This document shows positions 9,820-19,126 of a stretch of DNA of 64,000 nucleotides, one piece after another. A program made the position numbers and the translations under genes. The notes beneath the pieces were generated by a model that was not told where the DNA came from, did no database searches, and saw nothing but the letters and a program-made list of their open reading frames with translations. The stretch spans positions 70,140 to 134,139 of the forward strand of contig NZ_JBLXJC010000004.1 of NCBI RefSeq assembly GCF_048269205.1, in the 5' to 3' direction. Every line of letters starts with the position of its first letter. Position 1 is the stretch's first letter. Source of the DNA: Emcibacter sp048269205 (GTDB lineage: Bacteria; Pseudomonadota; Alphaproteobacteria; Sphingomonadales; Emcibacteraceae).

Positions 9820-10986
9820 TCAGTGCTGGTCTTTCGCCACCCGTTTCAGAAGAGAAGCCAGGGATTTCTCTTCCTCATCAAGCAGTTTAATGATCTCCAC
9901 AGACGTTCCTTTTCGCTTACCCAATATCAAACAAAGTTCTTCTTTTTCCGGATCTGCCTGATCTTCTTGCGGAATTTTTTCCGTCAGTTCAAAGCCGGCT
10001 ATTGTCGGCATGTTTTTAACTATTTTTTCGGCCTCTTCAAGTGAATTTTTTGCGGTTCCCGCCGCGTCATCTCCACTGCTCTCGCGGCGCGCCCGCACAC
10101 ACCCCTTGATGCCGCCTTTGAAGCTTTCCAGGAAAGGCTGCAGGGTCTTGCCGGTCTGTCCGTTTTTCAGGGCATAATCCAGGGCGGCGGCATATTCGGT
10201 CAGGCGCGTCTTGTCATAGTCCGCCCCGAAACAAAGTTTCAGGACCGGCGTGATCGGGGCCCGTTTCTGAACCTTCAGGCCCTCCTGCTGCAGAAGGCGC
10301 TGATAGTCGTCGGGTGCTTTGACGGTATCGATGTACAAATCGAGGATTGCGGCCAGGGCGCGGTAAAGGGATTTGCGGGACCGGCTGTCGCTGGCGCTTT
10401 CCCCCTGAACCAGCCGGCGGCATTCCAGCATCTGCTGTTCCAGCGGGACGGCCGGGGCCGTATCTGTCTCCTGCCCGCTGTCCGGGGCAACTGCCTGTTC
10501 GGGCGGGGAAGCCGGGCGCTGTGCCATGTCTTTTTCCAGAATCCAGCGGACGGCGCCAAGGATGAAGTTGATTTCCTCGTTGTCATCGCTGAACGGCAGC
10601 AGGATGCCCCGATAGAGGGCGCGTTCCTTGTCCTTGTTGACAAATTCCGCTTCAAAGGAGATGGGGGAACGATTGGCCAGAACTTCCAGATAATGATCGG
10701 TGATACGGCTGATCATGGTCCGGCGCGGGATATCATCCAGGGATTTGCCGGTGAGGTCCTCCTCAAGATCCTCTGTCAGGGCATGACCGATGACCTGCAG
10801 GCTGGGGGCGCTGTCACTGTCCCGCAGATCAATCAGAACCATATGATCCTTGTGGGGGGCGATATCTTCCGGGTCCAGCTCCCTCAGGGACGGCATGGCC
10901 TGCATGTCGCCGGCCAGCGCCTCCCACCGCTCAAAAAGCTGGAAGGTGGTGCGTCTTTCCGGTCCTGTGAAGTCGTTCGGGTCCAT
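9820..10986 (-). CDS. PAS_5 domain protein with uncharacterised C-terminal region
   Basis: 388 residues. The first ~150 residues match the alphaproteobacterial PAS_5 family: ERRTTFQLFERWEAL, DLRDSDSAPSLQVIGHALTEDL and the IDDIPRRTMISRITDHYLEVL-like middle, ending FILGAVRW. A Pro/Gln-rich linker (~160-190) leads to a helical C-terminal half with no domain I recognise, ending in a charged tail. PAS_5 proteins are often small sensory or regulatory proteins whose partner is unknown. No kinase, HTH or GGDEF motif is visible. It is not coupled to its neighbours. Confidence 0.6.
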   Translation of the reverse strand: MDPNDFTGPERRTTFQLFERWEALAGDMQAMPSLRELDPEDIAPHKDHMVLIDLRDSDSAPSLQVIGHALTEDLEEDLTGKSLDDIPRRTMISRITDHYLEVLANRSPISFEAEFVNKDKERALYRGILLPFSDDNEEINFILGAVRWILEKDMAQRPASPPEQAVAPDSGQETDTAPAVPLEQQMLECRRLVQGESASDSRSRKSLYRALAAILDLYIDTVKAPDDYQRLLQQEGLKVQKRAPITPVLKLCFGADYDKTRLTEYAAALDYALKNGQTGKTLQPFLESFKGGIKGCVRARRESSGDDAAGTAKNSLEEAEKIVKNMPTIAGFELTEKIPQEDQADPEKEELCLILGKRKGTSVEIIKLLDEEEKSLASLLKRVAKDQH

Positions 10987-11048
10987 GGGGTCGTCAACCG
11001 GTTCTTCTTTCGGCAGTCCTGCCCTTATCGACAGAGCCTGTATTGCCT

Positions 11049-11076
11049 ATACTATATGTATGAGCCAACTTTTCAA
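11049..11076 (-). promoter_or_regulatory. Possible sigma-70-type promoter for the PAS_5 gene
   Basis: On the minus strand TTGAAA (11076-11071) and TAGTAT (11054-11049) are separated by 16 bp, about 65 bp before the PAS_5 start codon. Spacing and sequence are acceptable for a housekeeping promoter but not diagnostic. Confidence 0.35.
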
Positions 11077-11168
11077 GATTTCAGTTTATGCCGGCAGCAT
11101 AGCGGTCAGAGGTAAACATCCAGTGAATCGGACAACTTTCTGGCAAGAGGTTAGCGCTGTGCGGCTGC

Positions 11169-12542
11169 TCAGCCCGAAATCTGGTTGACCAGAATGATGG
11201 CGATGGCCACCGGACCGACAAAACGGACCAGCAGTCTCCACAGGGAAAACAGGGCGTCTGACCTGATCTCCAACTGTTCCCGGATCAGCCGGTCGGACAC
11301 AAACCAGCCGACAAAAACCGCCATCAGCAAGGCATTGAGCGGCAGGAAAATATTGGCGACGAAGAAGTCGGTCACGTCGAAAATATTCTTTCCTTCGAAA
11401 AAGGAGAGGAAACCAAGCGGATGAAAATCTTTCCATTCGTTGAAGGACCCGACCATTATAAGGCCAATGACCCAGCAGATGATCCCCACAATCCAGCTCA
11501 TCTTCCGGCGGCCCAGCCCCTTGTCTTCCAGCCAGGCGATACAGGGCTCCAGCATGGCGATGGAGGAGGTGAAGGCGGCAAAGGACAGCAACAGGAAAAA
11601 CAGGATCGCTACGATCCCGCCGCCCGGCATCTGGCTGAAGGCCAGCGGCAGCGTAATGAACATCATGCCCGGGTCACCGGTCAGCGGCATACCGAAACTG
11701 AACATAATGGGAAAGATGGCGAGACTCGCCAGCAGCGCCACGGCGGTATCGGACGCGGCAATAATCACCGCCGCCCGGGGCAGCCAGACACCCTGCGGCA
11801 GATAGGCGCCGTAGGTAATCAGGGCGCCGACCCCGACCGCCAGCGAGAAGAAGGCCTGGCCGAGCGCGGCGAGCACCGCTTCCCCGCTCAGTTTCGAAAA
11901 GTCGGCGGAAAACAGAAAACCCAGGCTTTTGGAGGCATCCCCGATAGCGAGGTTATAAGCGGCGAGAAACAGGATGATCAGGAACAGCGCCGGCATCATG
12001 AATTTGATGGTTGTTTCCAGACCATGCCTGACCCCGCTGGAGACCACCAGAACGATACCCAGAATATAAATCGTATGCCACAGGCTCAGTTCGCCGAAAG
12101 AGCCCAGCATGCCGCCAAAAACCGATCCGAATCCTGCAGCATCTGTCTGGTTCAGGGCGCCGGTGGCGGCCTTGAACACATAGGCCATGGACCAGCCGGC
12201 CACCACGCTGTAATAGGTCAGCGCCACAAGAGGCACCAGGATGCTGAACCAGCCGATGATTTTCCAGAAGCTATGCAGGTTGTTTTCCCGGATCAGTTTC
12301 TGCAGGGTGCCGATGGCGCCCATCTTGCCGTGCTTGCCGAGGGATAGCTCGGCCATGATCAGGGGCAGACCGATAATAAAGACAAAGAACAGATACAGAA
12401 GCACGAAGGCGCCGCCGCCATATTCGCTGGTCACAAAAGGAAACCGCCAGATATTGCCGAGCCCGACTGCGGCGCCGATGGCGGCCATCAGGAAAGTTGT
12501 TCGGGAAGACCATTTTTCATGGATGAAAGTTGTCTCGGACAT
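11169..12542 (-). CDS. Sodium-dependent transporter, neurotransmitter:sodium symporter (NSS/SNF) family
   Basis: 457 residues with about 11-12 hydrophobic segments. The N-terminal family signature AAIGAAVGLGNIWRFPF lies in TM1, with the unwound substrate/Na+ site, and EYGGGAFVLLYLFF follows in TM2. Bacterial NSS proteins such as MhsT and LeuT take up hydrophobic amino acids with Na+. The substrate here cannot be read. It follows the NhaC-type antiporter by 12 bp on the same strand, so the two are likely one transcript in which Na+ exchange and Na+-coupled uptake are paired. Confidence 0.92.
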   Translation of the reverse strand: MSETTFIHEKWSSRTTFLMAAIGAAVGLGNIWRFPFVTSEYGGGAFVLLYLFFVFIIGLPLIMAELSLGKHGKMGAIGTLQKLIRENNLHSFWKIIGWFSILVPLVALTYYSVVAGWSMAYVFKAATGALNQTDAAGFGSVFGGMLGSFGELSLWHTIYILGIVLVVSSGVRHGLETTIKFMMPALFLIILFLAAYNLAIGDASKSLGFLFSADFSKLSGEAVLAALGQAFFSLAVGVGALITYGAYLPQGVWLPRAAVIIAASDTAVALLASLAIFPIMFSFGMPLTGDPGMMFITLPLAFSQMPGGGIVAILFFLLLSFAAFTSSIAMLEPCIAWLEDKGLGRRKMSWIVGIICWVIGLIMVGSFNEWKDFHPLGFLSFFEGKNIFDVTDFFVANIFLPLNALLMAVFVGWFVSDRLIREQLEIRSDALFSLWRLLVRFVGPVAIAIILVNQISG

Positions 12543-12554
12543 GGTTTGGAGCCT

Positions 12555-13928
12555 CTAGAGTATCATGACAAAGCTGGCGATTATATAGAGCAGGAAGGTT
12601 GCCGCCCCGGCTGTCAGGGCATAAGGCAGCTGGGTTCTTACATGTTCCAGCAGATCGCAGCCGGCAGCAATGGAGGAAACGGCGGTGGTATCGGAAATGG
12701 GTGAACAATGATCCCCGAACACGCCGCCTCCCAGAATGGCGGACAGCACCAGCGACGGCGGCAGGCCCAGGGTTTCGATCAGCGGCATACCGATGGGGAT
12801 CATCAGGGCAAAGGTGCCCCAGCTGGTGCCGGTGGTAAAGCTGACCAGGGCGCCGGCCACAAACAGCATGGGCACGATCAGGACCAGGGGCACATGCTCC
12901 CCGGCCAGGCCGGCGATGAAGGTACCGGTGCCCAGAAGTTTCAGGCTCGCACCCAGCGCCAGGGAAAACAGGACGATCAGCACCAGCTGTAACAGTTCCC
13001 CCATGCCTTCGAAGCCGATTTTCACAAGTTGATGGTGGCTGAAACGGCGGCTCATCAGCATCATCAGATAGGCGACAAGCGTGGCCAGTGCCGTGGCATA
13101 GAGAATGGATTTGGAACCGTCGCCTTCGGTAAGCGTGCCGTTGCCGGTCCAGTACATGAAGGCAAAAATTCCACCGATCAGAACGGTCAGGGGAATGATC
13201 ATGAAACGGGCGCGGGTGGCAGCGAACTCTGGCATGGCCTCGGTTTCCGTGGCCGCCCTCAGGTCCGCCCGGGCCATGGGGCCGTGCACCCGGTCCCGCA
13301 ATACCGTATAGAACACAATGGCCAGTGTGACGAGCGCATAGAAATTAAGCGGCACCGATCCCATGAGCACGCTGACAGGCCGGTCGATGTCATAGGCGCT
13401 GATCAGGCCGAGAACATAGGCGCCCCAGGCATTGAACATGATCAGGATGCAGATGGGCGCACTGGTGCTGTCGATGATATAGGCAAGCCGGGCCCGGCTC
13501 ATGCCGAATTTGTCAAACAGGCCGCGGGACAGGATACCGGCGGTCAGCACGCTGAGATTGGATTCAATGAACAGGATGACACCCGTAAATGTGGTCATCA
13601 GACCGACCCGGCGACGGTTGCCGGCAAGGCCGCTGTTGACCATTCTTTCCACCAGCGCCGTTACACCTCCCGAATGCCTCAGATAGGCCAGAAAGGCGCC
13701 GATCAACAGGCTGAACATGAGAATTCTGGCATTCCCCTCACTCTGGAAGACGGCGATGATGCGGTCGATGCTGTACAGAAAACCCATGAAAGGGGCATGA
13801 ATGCCGGTGGCGGCCTGAAGCAGGGTTTCGGAACAATAGATGGCGAGGAACAGGGCAAGGATGACTTCCCGGCGCCACAGCACAACAATGATGGCAACCA
13901 GTGGCGGCAGTACAGAAAGCCATTCCAT
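12555..13928 (-). CDS. Na+/H+ antiporter NhaC-family membrane protein
   Basis: 457 residues with ~10-12 membrane segments. The C-terminal half has the family motif TGTSWGTFALMIPIGMPL followed by GGGVFGDHCSPISDTTAVSSIAAGCDLLEHV, typical of NhaC-type antiporters in the ion transporter superfamily. The likely role is exchange of Na+ (or a substrate such as malate/lactate in MleN-type members) for protons. First gene of a probable two-gene operon with the NSS transporter. Confidence 0.88.
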   Translation of the reverse strand: MEWLSVLPPLVAIIVVLWRREVILALFLAIYCSETLLQAATGIHAPFMGFLYSIDRIIAVFQSEGNARILMFSLLIGAFLAYLRHSGGVTALVERMVNSGLAGNRRRVGLMTTFTGVILFIESNLSVLTAGILSRGLFDKFGMSRARLAYIIDSTSAPICILIMFNAWGAYVLGLISAYDIDRPVSVLMGSVPLNFYALVTLAIVFYTVLRDRVHGPMARADLRAATETEAMPEFAATRARFMIIPLTVLIGGIFAFMYWTGNGTLTEGDGSKSILYATALATLVAYLMMLMSRRFSHHQLVKIGFEGMGELLQLVLIVLFSLALGASLKLLGTGTFIAGLAGEHVPLVLIVPMLFVAGALVSFTTGTSWGTFALMIPIGMPLIETLGLPPSLVLSAILGGGVFGDHCSPISDTTAVSSIAAGCDLLEHVRTQLPYALTAGAATFLLYIIASFVMIL

Positions 13929-14124
13929 TAATTTTCCCCGACCAGACTGTTTTCATTTATTATTTGATGGCGCAGTATGAAAGAGGTTGTGAAGACGGTC
14001 AAGAGTCACAATTAAATTCAGGGCGGCAATTCCAGGGGGGGGAGGATGTCCTGATCTGTGGGGACAGACAGTACAGCGGGGAAAACGATATTCTTGCAGC
14101 CGAAAAGAACAGGGAGACATCAGG

Positions 14125-16290
14125 GTGATATTCTTTTCCAACAAAAACCGGCCTTTTGATCTGGGGCCCTATGCGCTGGAACGGTTGCCTCGCGACCCCT
14201 CGAAGATATCTGCGGAACAGGCCCGTCTGAAAGGTTGCCGGAAGCCCTCTCGCGTGGTCAATGACGGTACGCTATCCCGGGCCATCGAAAAATATCATGC
14301 GCTGTTTCGGACTTTTAGCGAGCGACCACCGGCCGAAAGCAGGGCGCCGCTGCCGGATGACCCGCGCCGACTGGTCGCCGATATGAAGGGTGGCGGCTAT
14401 TTCCTGGATGCCAGCCACATGGGGATCTGCGAACTTTCCGACAATTGCTGGGTGGAGGGAGCAGAAATACGGCCGCACAGCCATGCCATCATCGTGCTGG
14501 TGAAATATGGCCGTACCCCCGAGGAAGGGACATTGGCGCGGAACTGGGTCGCGGGGAACGAACATGCCGCCGCAGCGCTTCGGGCCTGTGAAATTGCCGC
14601 CTGCCTTGCAGGCCAGATCAATGTCTATGGCTGGGCGGCCCGGGTGCATGACGAGGCGGGAGAAATGGACCTGGATCGTCTCGCGGTGCTGGCTGGCCTG
14701 GCGGTGCGTCAGGGGGACAAAATTGCAACCCCCTATTTTGGCGAGAATTTTGCGCTGGCCGCCGTCACTACCGACTATGGGCTGACACCCGATGTGCCGC
14801 TGGCGGACAGGGCTTTGAAGACGGCTCGTGGGCTCGGCTATTATCTCGGCGCAGGCGGTGCGGTACCGGGCATCGAATGGGATCGCCGGGAAAAGCGCGC
14901 CAGTCACATGAGCATCTATCCCATGGAAGACGTGCAGCGGGTGGAGGAGCCCACCACACTGATCCTGGAAGACGAGGTGCCACGGGTGCCCAAGCGGGCG
15001 GCCTTTTTCGAGCGGGCCTTGCGCGGCGATCTTGGCGACAAGGCGAAAAAGGAGCGCGGACGTTTTGCCTTTAAGCAGCCGCTGGCCTGGTCCATGCTGG
15101 GGCCGATCCGGGACATGGTGCCGCTGCAGGAGGGCGATGTGGCTGTCCGGCAGGACGGGGTTTGTCCTGATGCGGCTGAAAACAGCCGCGCCGTAAAGTC
15201 CCTCGCCTATTTCCTTGGCGCCGACCTGGTCGGCATCTGTGAAGTGCCGCGCTACGCCTGGTTTTCCCATAAGGAAGACGGCCGGGAAATCATGCCCTAT
15301 CACAAATATGCGGTGGTGATGCTGATCGATCAGGGATATGAGACCATGGAAGGGGCCTCGGGCGATGACTATATTTCCGGACCCCAGTCCATGCGTGCCT
15401 ATATGCGGGGCGCGGCGATTTCCGGGGTGATGGCCGACCACCTGCGCGGCCTCGGTTTTTCCGCCCGGCCCCAGACCAATGCGGATTCCGATGTATTACA
15501 TATCCCGCTGATCCTTAAGGCGGGCCTGGGGGAGCTCTCCCGTATCGGCGAACTGGTGCTCAATCCCTTTGTCGGGCCCCGGTTCAAGTCAGTGGTCCTG
15601 ACCACTGACCTGCCGCTGGAGACTGACAAACCCATTGATTTCGGCCTGCAGCAATTCTGCCGGAGCTGTCTTAAATGTGCCCGGGAATGCCCCTGCGATG
15701 CCATTCCCTGGGGCGATACGGTGATGTTCAACGGTTATGAAATGTGGAAGATCGATGCGGAGCGCTGTACCCGCTACCGGCTTACCAACCAGCGCGGGGC
15801 TGCGTGCGGGCGCTGTATGAAAACCTGTCCGCTCAACAAGGTGGTGACCTGGGAGGGGGATTTGCTGACCCGGGTCGCCAGCTGGCTCGGCATTCACGCG
15901 AAACCCCTGAAGCCGCTGATGGCGCCGGTGGCGGCCAAGATGGATGATCTGCTGGGCCACGGCAGCCGCAACCCGGTGAAAAAATGGTGGATCGATCTGG
16001 AGGTTGTTGATGGCGAGGCGATTCTGCCGCCGAAAGGGGTTAATGAGCGCGACCTTGACGTGGACCGCAAGCTTGACCCGGCGAAACAGAAGATCGCTTA
16101 TTACACAGCCGATATGATGCCGCCGCCGGACCGCTATGAAGACCCTTTTCCGGTGGATCGCAAGGCCGCCCTGGCCATGGCGGAAAAGCTGGAAACCGTG
16201 GCGGAAGCCCGGGCAAGGAAGAAGCGGGGCGGTGTAAAACCGGCCCATTATGACCCCGCAGACCCGGAAAAGATCAGGTCGGACGGCTGA
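14125..16290 (+). CDS. Reductive-dehalogenase-like corrinoid/4Fe-4S protein, cytoplasmic, internally duplicated
   Basis: 721 residues from a GTG start with GGGAG 9 bp upstream. Residues ~350-500 resemble the cobalamin-binding nitroreductase-like fold of RdhA/QueG (AYFLGADLVGICEVPRYAWF, then FGLQQFCRSCLKCARECP). Two 4Fe-4S clusters are encoded by C512, C515, C518, C522 and by C548, C561, C564, C568. Residues ~85-260 (GGYFLDASHMGICELSDNCW, HSHAIIVLVKYG, ALRACEIAACLAGQI) parallel the second half (LGADLVGICEVPRYAW, YHKYAVVMLIDQG, MRGAAISGVMADHLRGLG), so the N-terminal half looks like a degenerate copy. There is no TAT signal, no membrane anchor gene (rdhB) and no fused reductase domain, unlike BhbA/NpRdhA. 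It is too long for QueG. It could be a dehalogenase for brominated marine aromatics or a related B12 reductase; the substrate is unknown. Confidence 0.8.
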   Translation: MIFFSNKNRPFDLGPYALERLPRDPSKISAEQARLKGCRKPSRVVNDGTLSRAIEKYHALFRTFSERPPAESRAPLPDDPRRLVADMKGGGYFLDASHMGICELSDNCWVEGAEIRPHSHAIIVLVKYGRTPEEGTLARNWVAGNEHAAAALRACEIAACLAGQINVYGWAARVHDEAGEMDLDRLAVLAGLAVRQGDKIATPYFGENFALAAVTTDYGLTPDVPLADRALKTARGLGYYLGAGGAVPGIEWDRREKRASHMSIYPMEDVQRVEEPTTLILEDEVPRVPKRAAFFERALRGDLGDKAKKERGRFAFKQPLAWSMLGPIRDMVPLQEGDVAVRQDGVCPDAAENSRAVKSLAYFLGADLVGICEVPRYAWFSHKEDGREIMPYHKYAVVMLIDQGYETMEGASGDDYISGPQSMRAYMRGAAISGVMADHLRGLGFSARPQTNADSDVLHIPLILKAGLGELSRIGELVLNPFVGPRFKSVVLTTDLPLETDKPIDFGLQQFCRSCLKCARECPCDAIPWGDTVMFNGYEMWKIDAERCTRYRLTNQRGAACGRCMKTCPLNKVVTWEGDLLTRVASWLGIHAKPLKPLMAPVAAKMDDLLGHGSRNPVKKWWIDLEVVDGEAILPPKGVNERDLDVDRKLDPAKQKIAYYTADMMPPPDRYEDPFPVDRKAALAMAEKLETVAEARARKKRGGVKPAHYDPADPEKIRSDG

Positions 16291-17239
16291 GGGGCGCCGG
16301 ACTGAAATTGCCGAATGAGGTCAGCACGTAAAGTATCAGATTGAGGCCCTGACCCAGGGCACCCGCTGCCACGAACATGCCGGCCACCCGGGCTTCGGGG
16401 GCATCGACAAAACCGGTCATGGACAGGCATAACCCTAGGAAAACCAGCTCTGAATTGGGCAGGAACGGGATCCGGGTCAGCACCATCTGGGCGGTGATCA
16501 GCAGAATCCAGGTGGTGGCGGGGACCTCGGGCAGGACGATGGACCACTGCAGGATCTGGAGCGCCAGCACCAGAAACAGCCTTGTGATATGCACCATAAG
16601 CACCTTGCCTACGATGGTCATCGGCAGAGCCAGGATGTGCCGCCGGAAACGGATCACCACCGGCACCAGGATAAGGGTGATCACTGCCGCCAGCAGCAGA
16701 TAGCTGGTGACAGAAGGATCGGCGTTGGTGATGATTTTCAACTGGCCGGTCAGAAAAAACAGGGCAAGCAGAAAGACGGTCATGCTGTTGGAGGTCAGCG
16801 CCGACAGGATATTATTATCCTTGACCGTGGAAAATATCTCTTTTTGTGAAAGTCCGAGCCTGGGGATCGCCCAGAAACAGAGATAGGCCTCGCCGGAATA
16901 GCCCATCACGCCTGTATTGAAAATTTTCTTGCGGATGAAGACAGGAAAGCAGCGCCACAACTTCACCTTCCAGATCATTTTGTAAATGAACAGCTCGCTG
17001 GTCGGCTGACACAGATAGATGATAAAAAACAGCGCATAAAAGAGCGGCTCGGCGGGCAGCTCATGCCGGATTTCCGTCCAGCCGATTTGTCCCACCCGGT
17101 GGATCAGATAGAAAAATACCAGCAGGGTCAAAAACCATTGCAGGATTTTCAATATCCGGCGGATGGCCGGTTTCTGCATGCCGTTTTGCGCCGCCGTCGC
17201 CAGTTTTTTAATACCCGCAATCTGCTTTTCATTCATCAC
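16274..17239 (-). CDS. Flippase-like integral membrane protein (LPG synthase TM region / YbhN-type)
   Basis: 321 residues with about seven to eight membrane segments (ILQWFLTLLVFFYLI, LFYALFFIIYLCQPTSELFIY and others). The layout resembles the lysylphosphatidylglycerol synthetase transmembrane/UPF0104 family without the catalytic soluble domain, often a flippase-like companion of glycosyltransferases. It is the last gene of the glycosyltransferase operon, 2 bp after the GT34-like gene. Its 3' end overlaps the convergent reductive-dehalogenase-like gene by 17 bp. Confidence 0.6.
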   Translation of the reverse strand: MMNEKQIAGIKKLATAAQNGMQKPAIRRILKILQWFLTLLVFFYLIHRVGQIGWTEIRHELPAEPLFYALFFIIYLCQPTSELFIYKMIWKVKLWRCFPVFIRKKIFNTGVMGYSGEAYLCFWAIPRLGLSQKEIFSTVKDNNILSALTSNSMTVFLLALFFLTGQLKIITNADPSVTSYLLLAAVITLILVPVVIRFRRHILALPMTIVGKVLMVHITRLFLVLALQILQWSIVLPEVPATTWILLITAQMVLTRIPFLPNSELVFLGLCLSMTGFVDAPEARVAGMFVAAGALGQGLNLILYVLTSFGNFSPAPLSRPT

Positions 17240-17241
17240 GT

Positions 17242-17949
17242 TCAGCCCGGCCTTGTTGCCTTGAGGGTCAATTGCTTGTCATGCAGGATGAAAGCGTCAT
17301 CGGTGGAGACCAGAAATTTTTCCAGAAAGGGCGCGGCGCCAACCCGAAGGATCTCCTTCGTCAGCAGTTGTATATGTCCCCGGTACTGGCGAAACAGGCC
17401 TTCCCAGAGCACATTCTGGTTCCTGGGGTGCCGGTCCGCCAGGTGGGCAAGCTCCCCCCGGGCCAGGTCAAGCCAGCGGGTGAAAAATTCCCTGCCCAGG
17501 GCGTTGTTGCGGATAATGCAGAAACCCGCATTGGGCAGCAGCCATGTGCCGAATTTCATGGCGCCGCGCGGGTTTAGCGGCAGGGGAATGCCGAGATAGC
17601 GGGAAATATCCGCCGGAAAATAGATATCCTTTCCCGGATGGTTTCTCAGAATATCCTCGAATCTGACGTCCTCCCGCAGGATAATGCTGTCCGCATCAAC
17701 CTTGATCAGCCAGTCGGCGTCACTCTCATCAAAGCGGCGGCGCATCATCTCGATCATGCTCCAGTTGATATGCATGTCGGGGACAAGCTGCTTGTCGCAA
17801 ACGATAAAATTATAGCCGTGCCGGTTGCAATAGGCCTGCCACTTCTTTTTTGTTTCTATGGCGTAATAATCTATGTTCGGTGTGGCCAGCATCAACACAT
17901 CAATTTTGAGCGGCCGGGTATTTTCGTCAGTCATTTTCTTTCTGGCCAT
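17242..17949 (-). CDS. Nucleotide-sugar glycosyltransferase-like protein (GMA12/MNN10-like)
   Basis: 235 residues. After a short N-terminus it has the nucleotide-sugar fold (IDVLMLATPNIDYYAIETKKKW), the conserved Asn/Cys region NFIVCDK, and DWLIKVDADSIIL, whose DxD motif binds metal and nucleotide sugar. PNAGFCIIRNNALGREFF resembles the acceptor region of GT34-type galactosyl/mannosyl transferases. It overlaps the upstream gene by 23 bp. An internal ATG at 17934 would reduce the overlap to 8 bp. The acceptor is probably a cell-surface glycan or glycolipid built with the two GT4 enzymes upstream. Confidence 0.65.
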   Translation of the reverse strand: MARKKMTDENTRPLKIDVLMLATPNIDYYAIETKKKWQAYCNRHGYNFIVCDKQLVPDMHINWSMIEMMRRRFDESDADWLIKVDADSIILREDVRFEDILRNHPGKDIYFPADISRYLGIPLPLNPRGAMKFGTWLLPNAGFCIIRNNALGREFFTRWLDLARGELAHLADRHPRNQNVLWEGLFRQYRGHIQLLTKEILRVGAAPFLEKFLVSTDDAFILHDKQLTLKATRPG

Positions 17950-19126
17950 TCTTCTTTTTTATCAGGGTCTCATAGTATTGGAACAGCTGCCGAAAATGTT
18001 CCAATGGTGTAATGACTTTGCGGCCTGCCGCTTCAAGGGCGGCTTTGTGCATGTCTTCCGGATCTCGCAGCAGCAACCGCTGCAAGGCATCTGCACAGTC
18101 CGTACTGTCCCCGGCCCTGTATAATTCGGCATATCCGGGTTCGGCGAGATCGGCAGCCCCGCCAATGCTTGGCACCACCAGCGGCAGGCCGGCACAGAGC
18201 CCCTCTGCAATCACCAGGCCATAGGTTTCCGCAGCACTGCCATGCAGCATGCCATCCGCGCTGGCGAGGATTTGGGCAAGCTTGTCCCGGTCTTTTTCAA
18301 AGCCGGCAACAAAGGATCCCCTGTATTTTCCAGCCTGCCGGTCAACGGACCGGCGGGTCGGGCCGTCGCCAATGATATAGAGCCCCGCCGGGCGGATCCG
18401 GTTGACCCGGTCGATGGCCTTGATCATACATCCAATACGTTTTTCCGGGTGATGACGGCTGACAGTGACGAAAAGGCGGCTGTCGGGATCGGTAATGCCG
18501 CATTTTTCAAGCAGTTCCCGGCGCAGGCCTTCCGATTTTCTTTCCGGCGAGAAAGCGGTGCCGTCGATCCCGAGGGGAATGGCGTGGGCGTTCCCGATAC
18601 CGAATTTCTTTAGCCTTTCGCCAAGCCAGTCTCCGGCGACGATGGTGGTGTCGAAGCTACGGGCGAGCTTGCGCAGATAGGCCCAGAACCAGAAAAACAT
18701 CCGGTCAATCGTTTCGATTCCGAAAAGACCGTCCAGAAATGTATGCGGGTAAACCGCCACGGGATCCTGGTGAAAAAAGAAGGATTTTACCGCCTTGCTG
18801 CCTTTATTTCCGGGCCAGCTGGCTGCAATCCAGCCACCGCGCCAGGGCGAGGATCCCTCGATCACATCCGGTTGCTCCCGGTCCAGAATGCGGTGGATCT
18901 CGTCCGCTTTCCAGAACAGGTGATAGCGCTTGTCTAGGGGAATGGGCGGCGCTTCCACCCACTGGATACGCCCGCCCTCGCGTTCCTCTTCCCGGGTTTC
19001 CGGGCCCGGAGCAATGATCAGGCAGTCATGACCCGCCTCTTTGGCGGCAGCCAGCTTTTGATGGATATAGGTACGTACACCGCCGCCCTGATCGCTGTAA
19101 AATTCGGCGATATCCACAAGCTTCAT
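17927..19126 (-). CDS. Glycosyltransferase family 4 (GT-B fold)
   Basis: 399 residues with GT-B architecture. The N-terminal acceptor domain begins MKLVDIAEFYSDQGGGVRTY, a typical glycine-rich loop. The C-terminal donor domain has RLFVTVSRHHPEKRIGCMIKA, LYIIGDGPTR and the EX7E motif region SAAETYGLVIAEGLCAGLPLV. It starts within the stop of the preceding GT4 gene (ATGA overlap), so they are translationally coupled. Substrate not identifiable. Confidence 0.9.
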   Translation of the reverse strand: MKLVDIAEFYSDQGGGVRTYIHQKLAAAKEAGHDCLIIAPGPETREEEREGGRIQWVEAPPIPLDKRYHLFWKADEIHRILDREQPDVIEGSSPWRGGWIAASWPGNKGSKAVKSFFFHQDPVAVYPHTFLDGLFGIETIDRMFFWFWAYLRKLARSFDTTIVAGDWLGERLKKFGIGNAHAIPLGIDGTAFSPERKSEGLRRELLEKCGITDPDSRLFVTVSRHHPEKRIGCMIKAIDRVNRIRPAGLYIIGDGPTRRSVDRQAGKYRGSFVAGFEKDRDKLAQILASADGMLHGSAAETYGLVIAEGLCAGLPLVVPSIGGAADLAEPGYAELYRAGDSTDCADALQRLLLRDPEDMHKAALEAAGRKVITPLEHFRQLFQYYETLIKKKNGQKEND

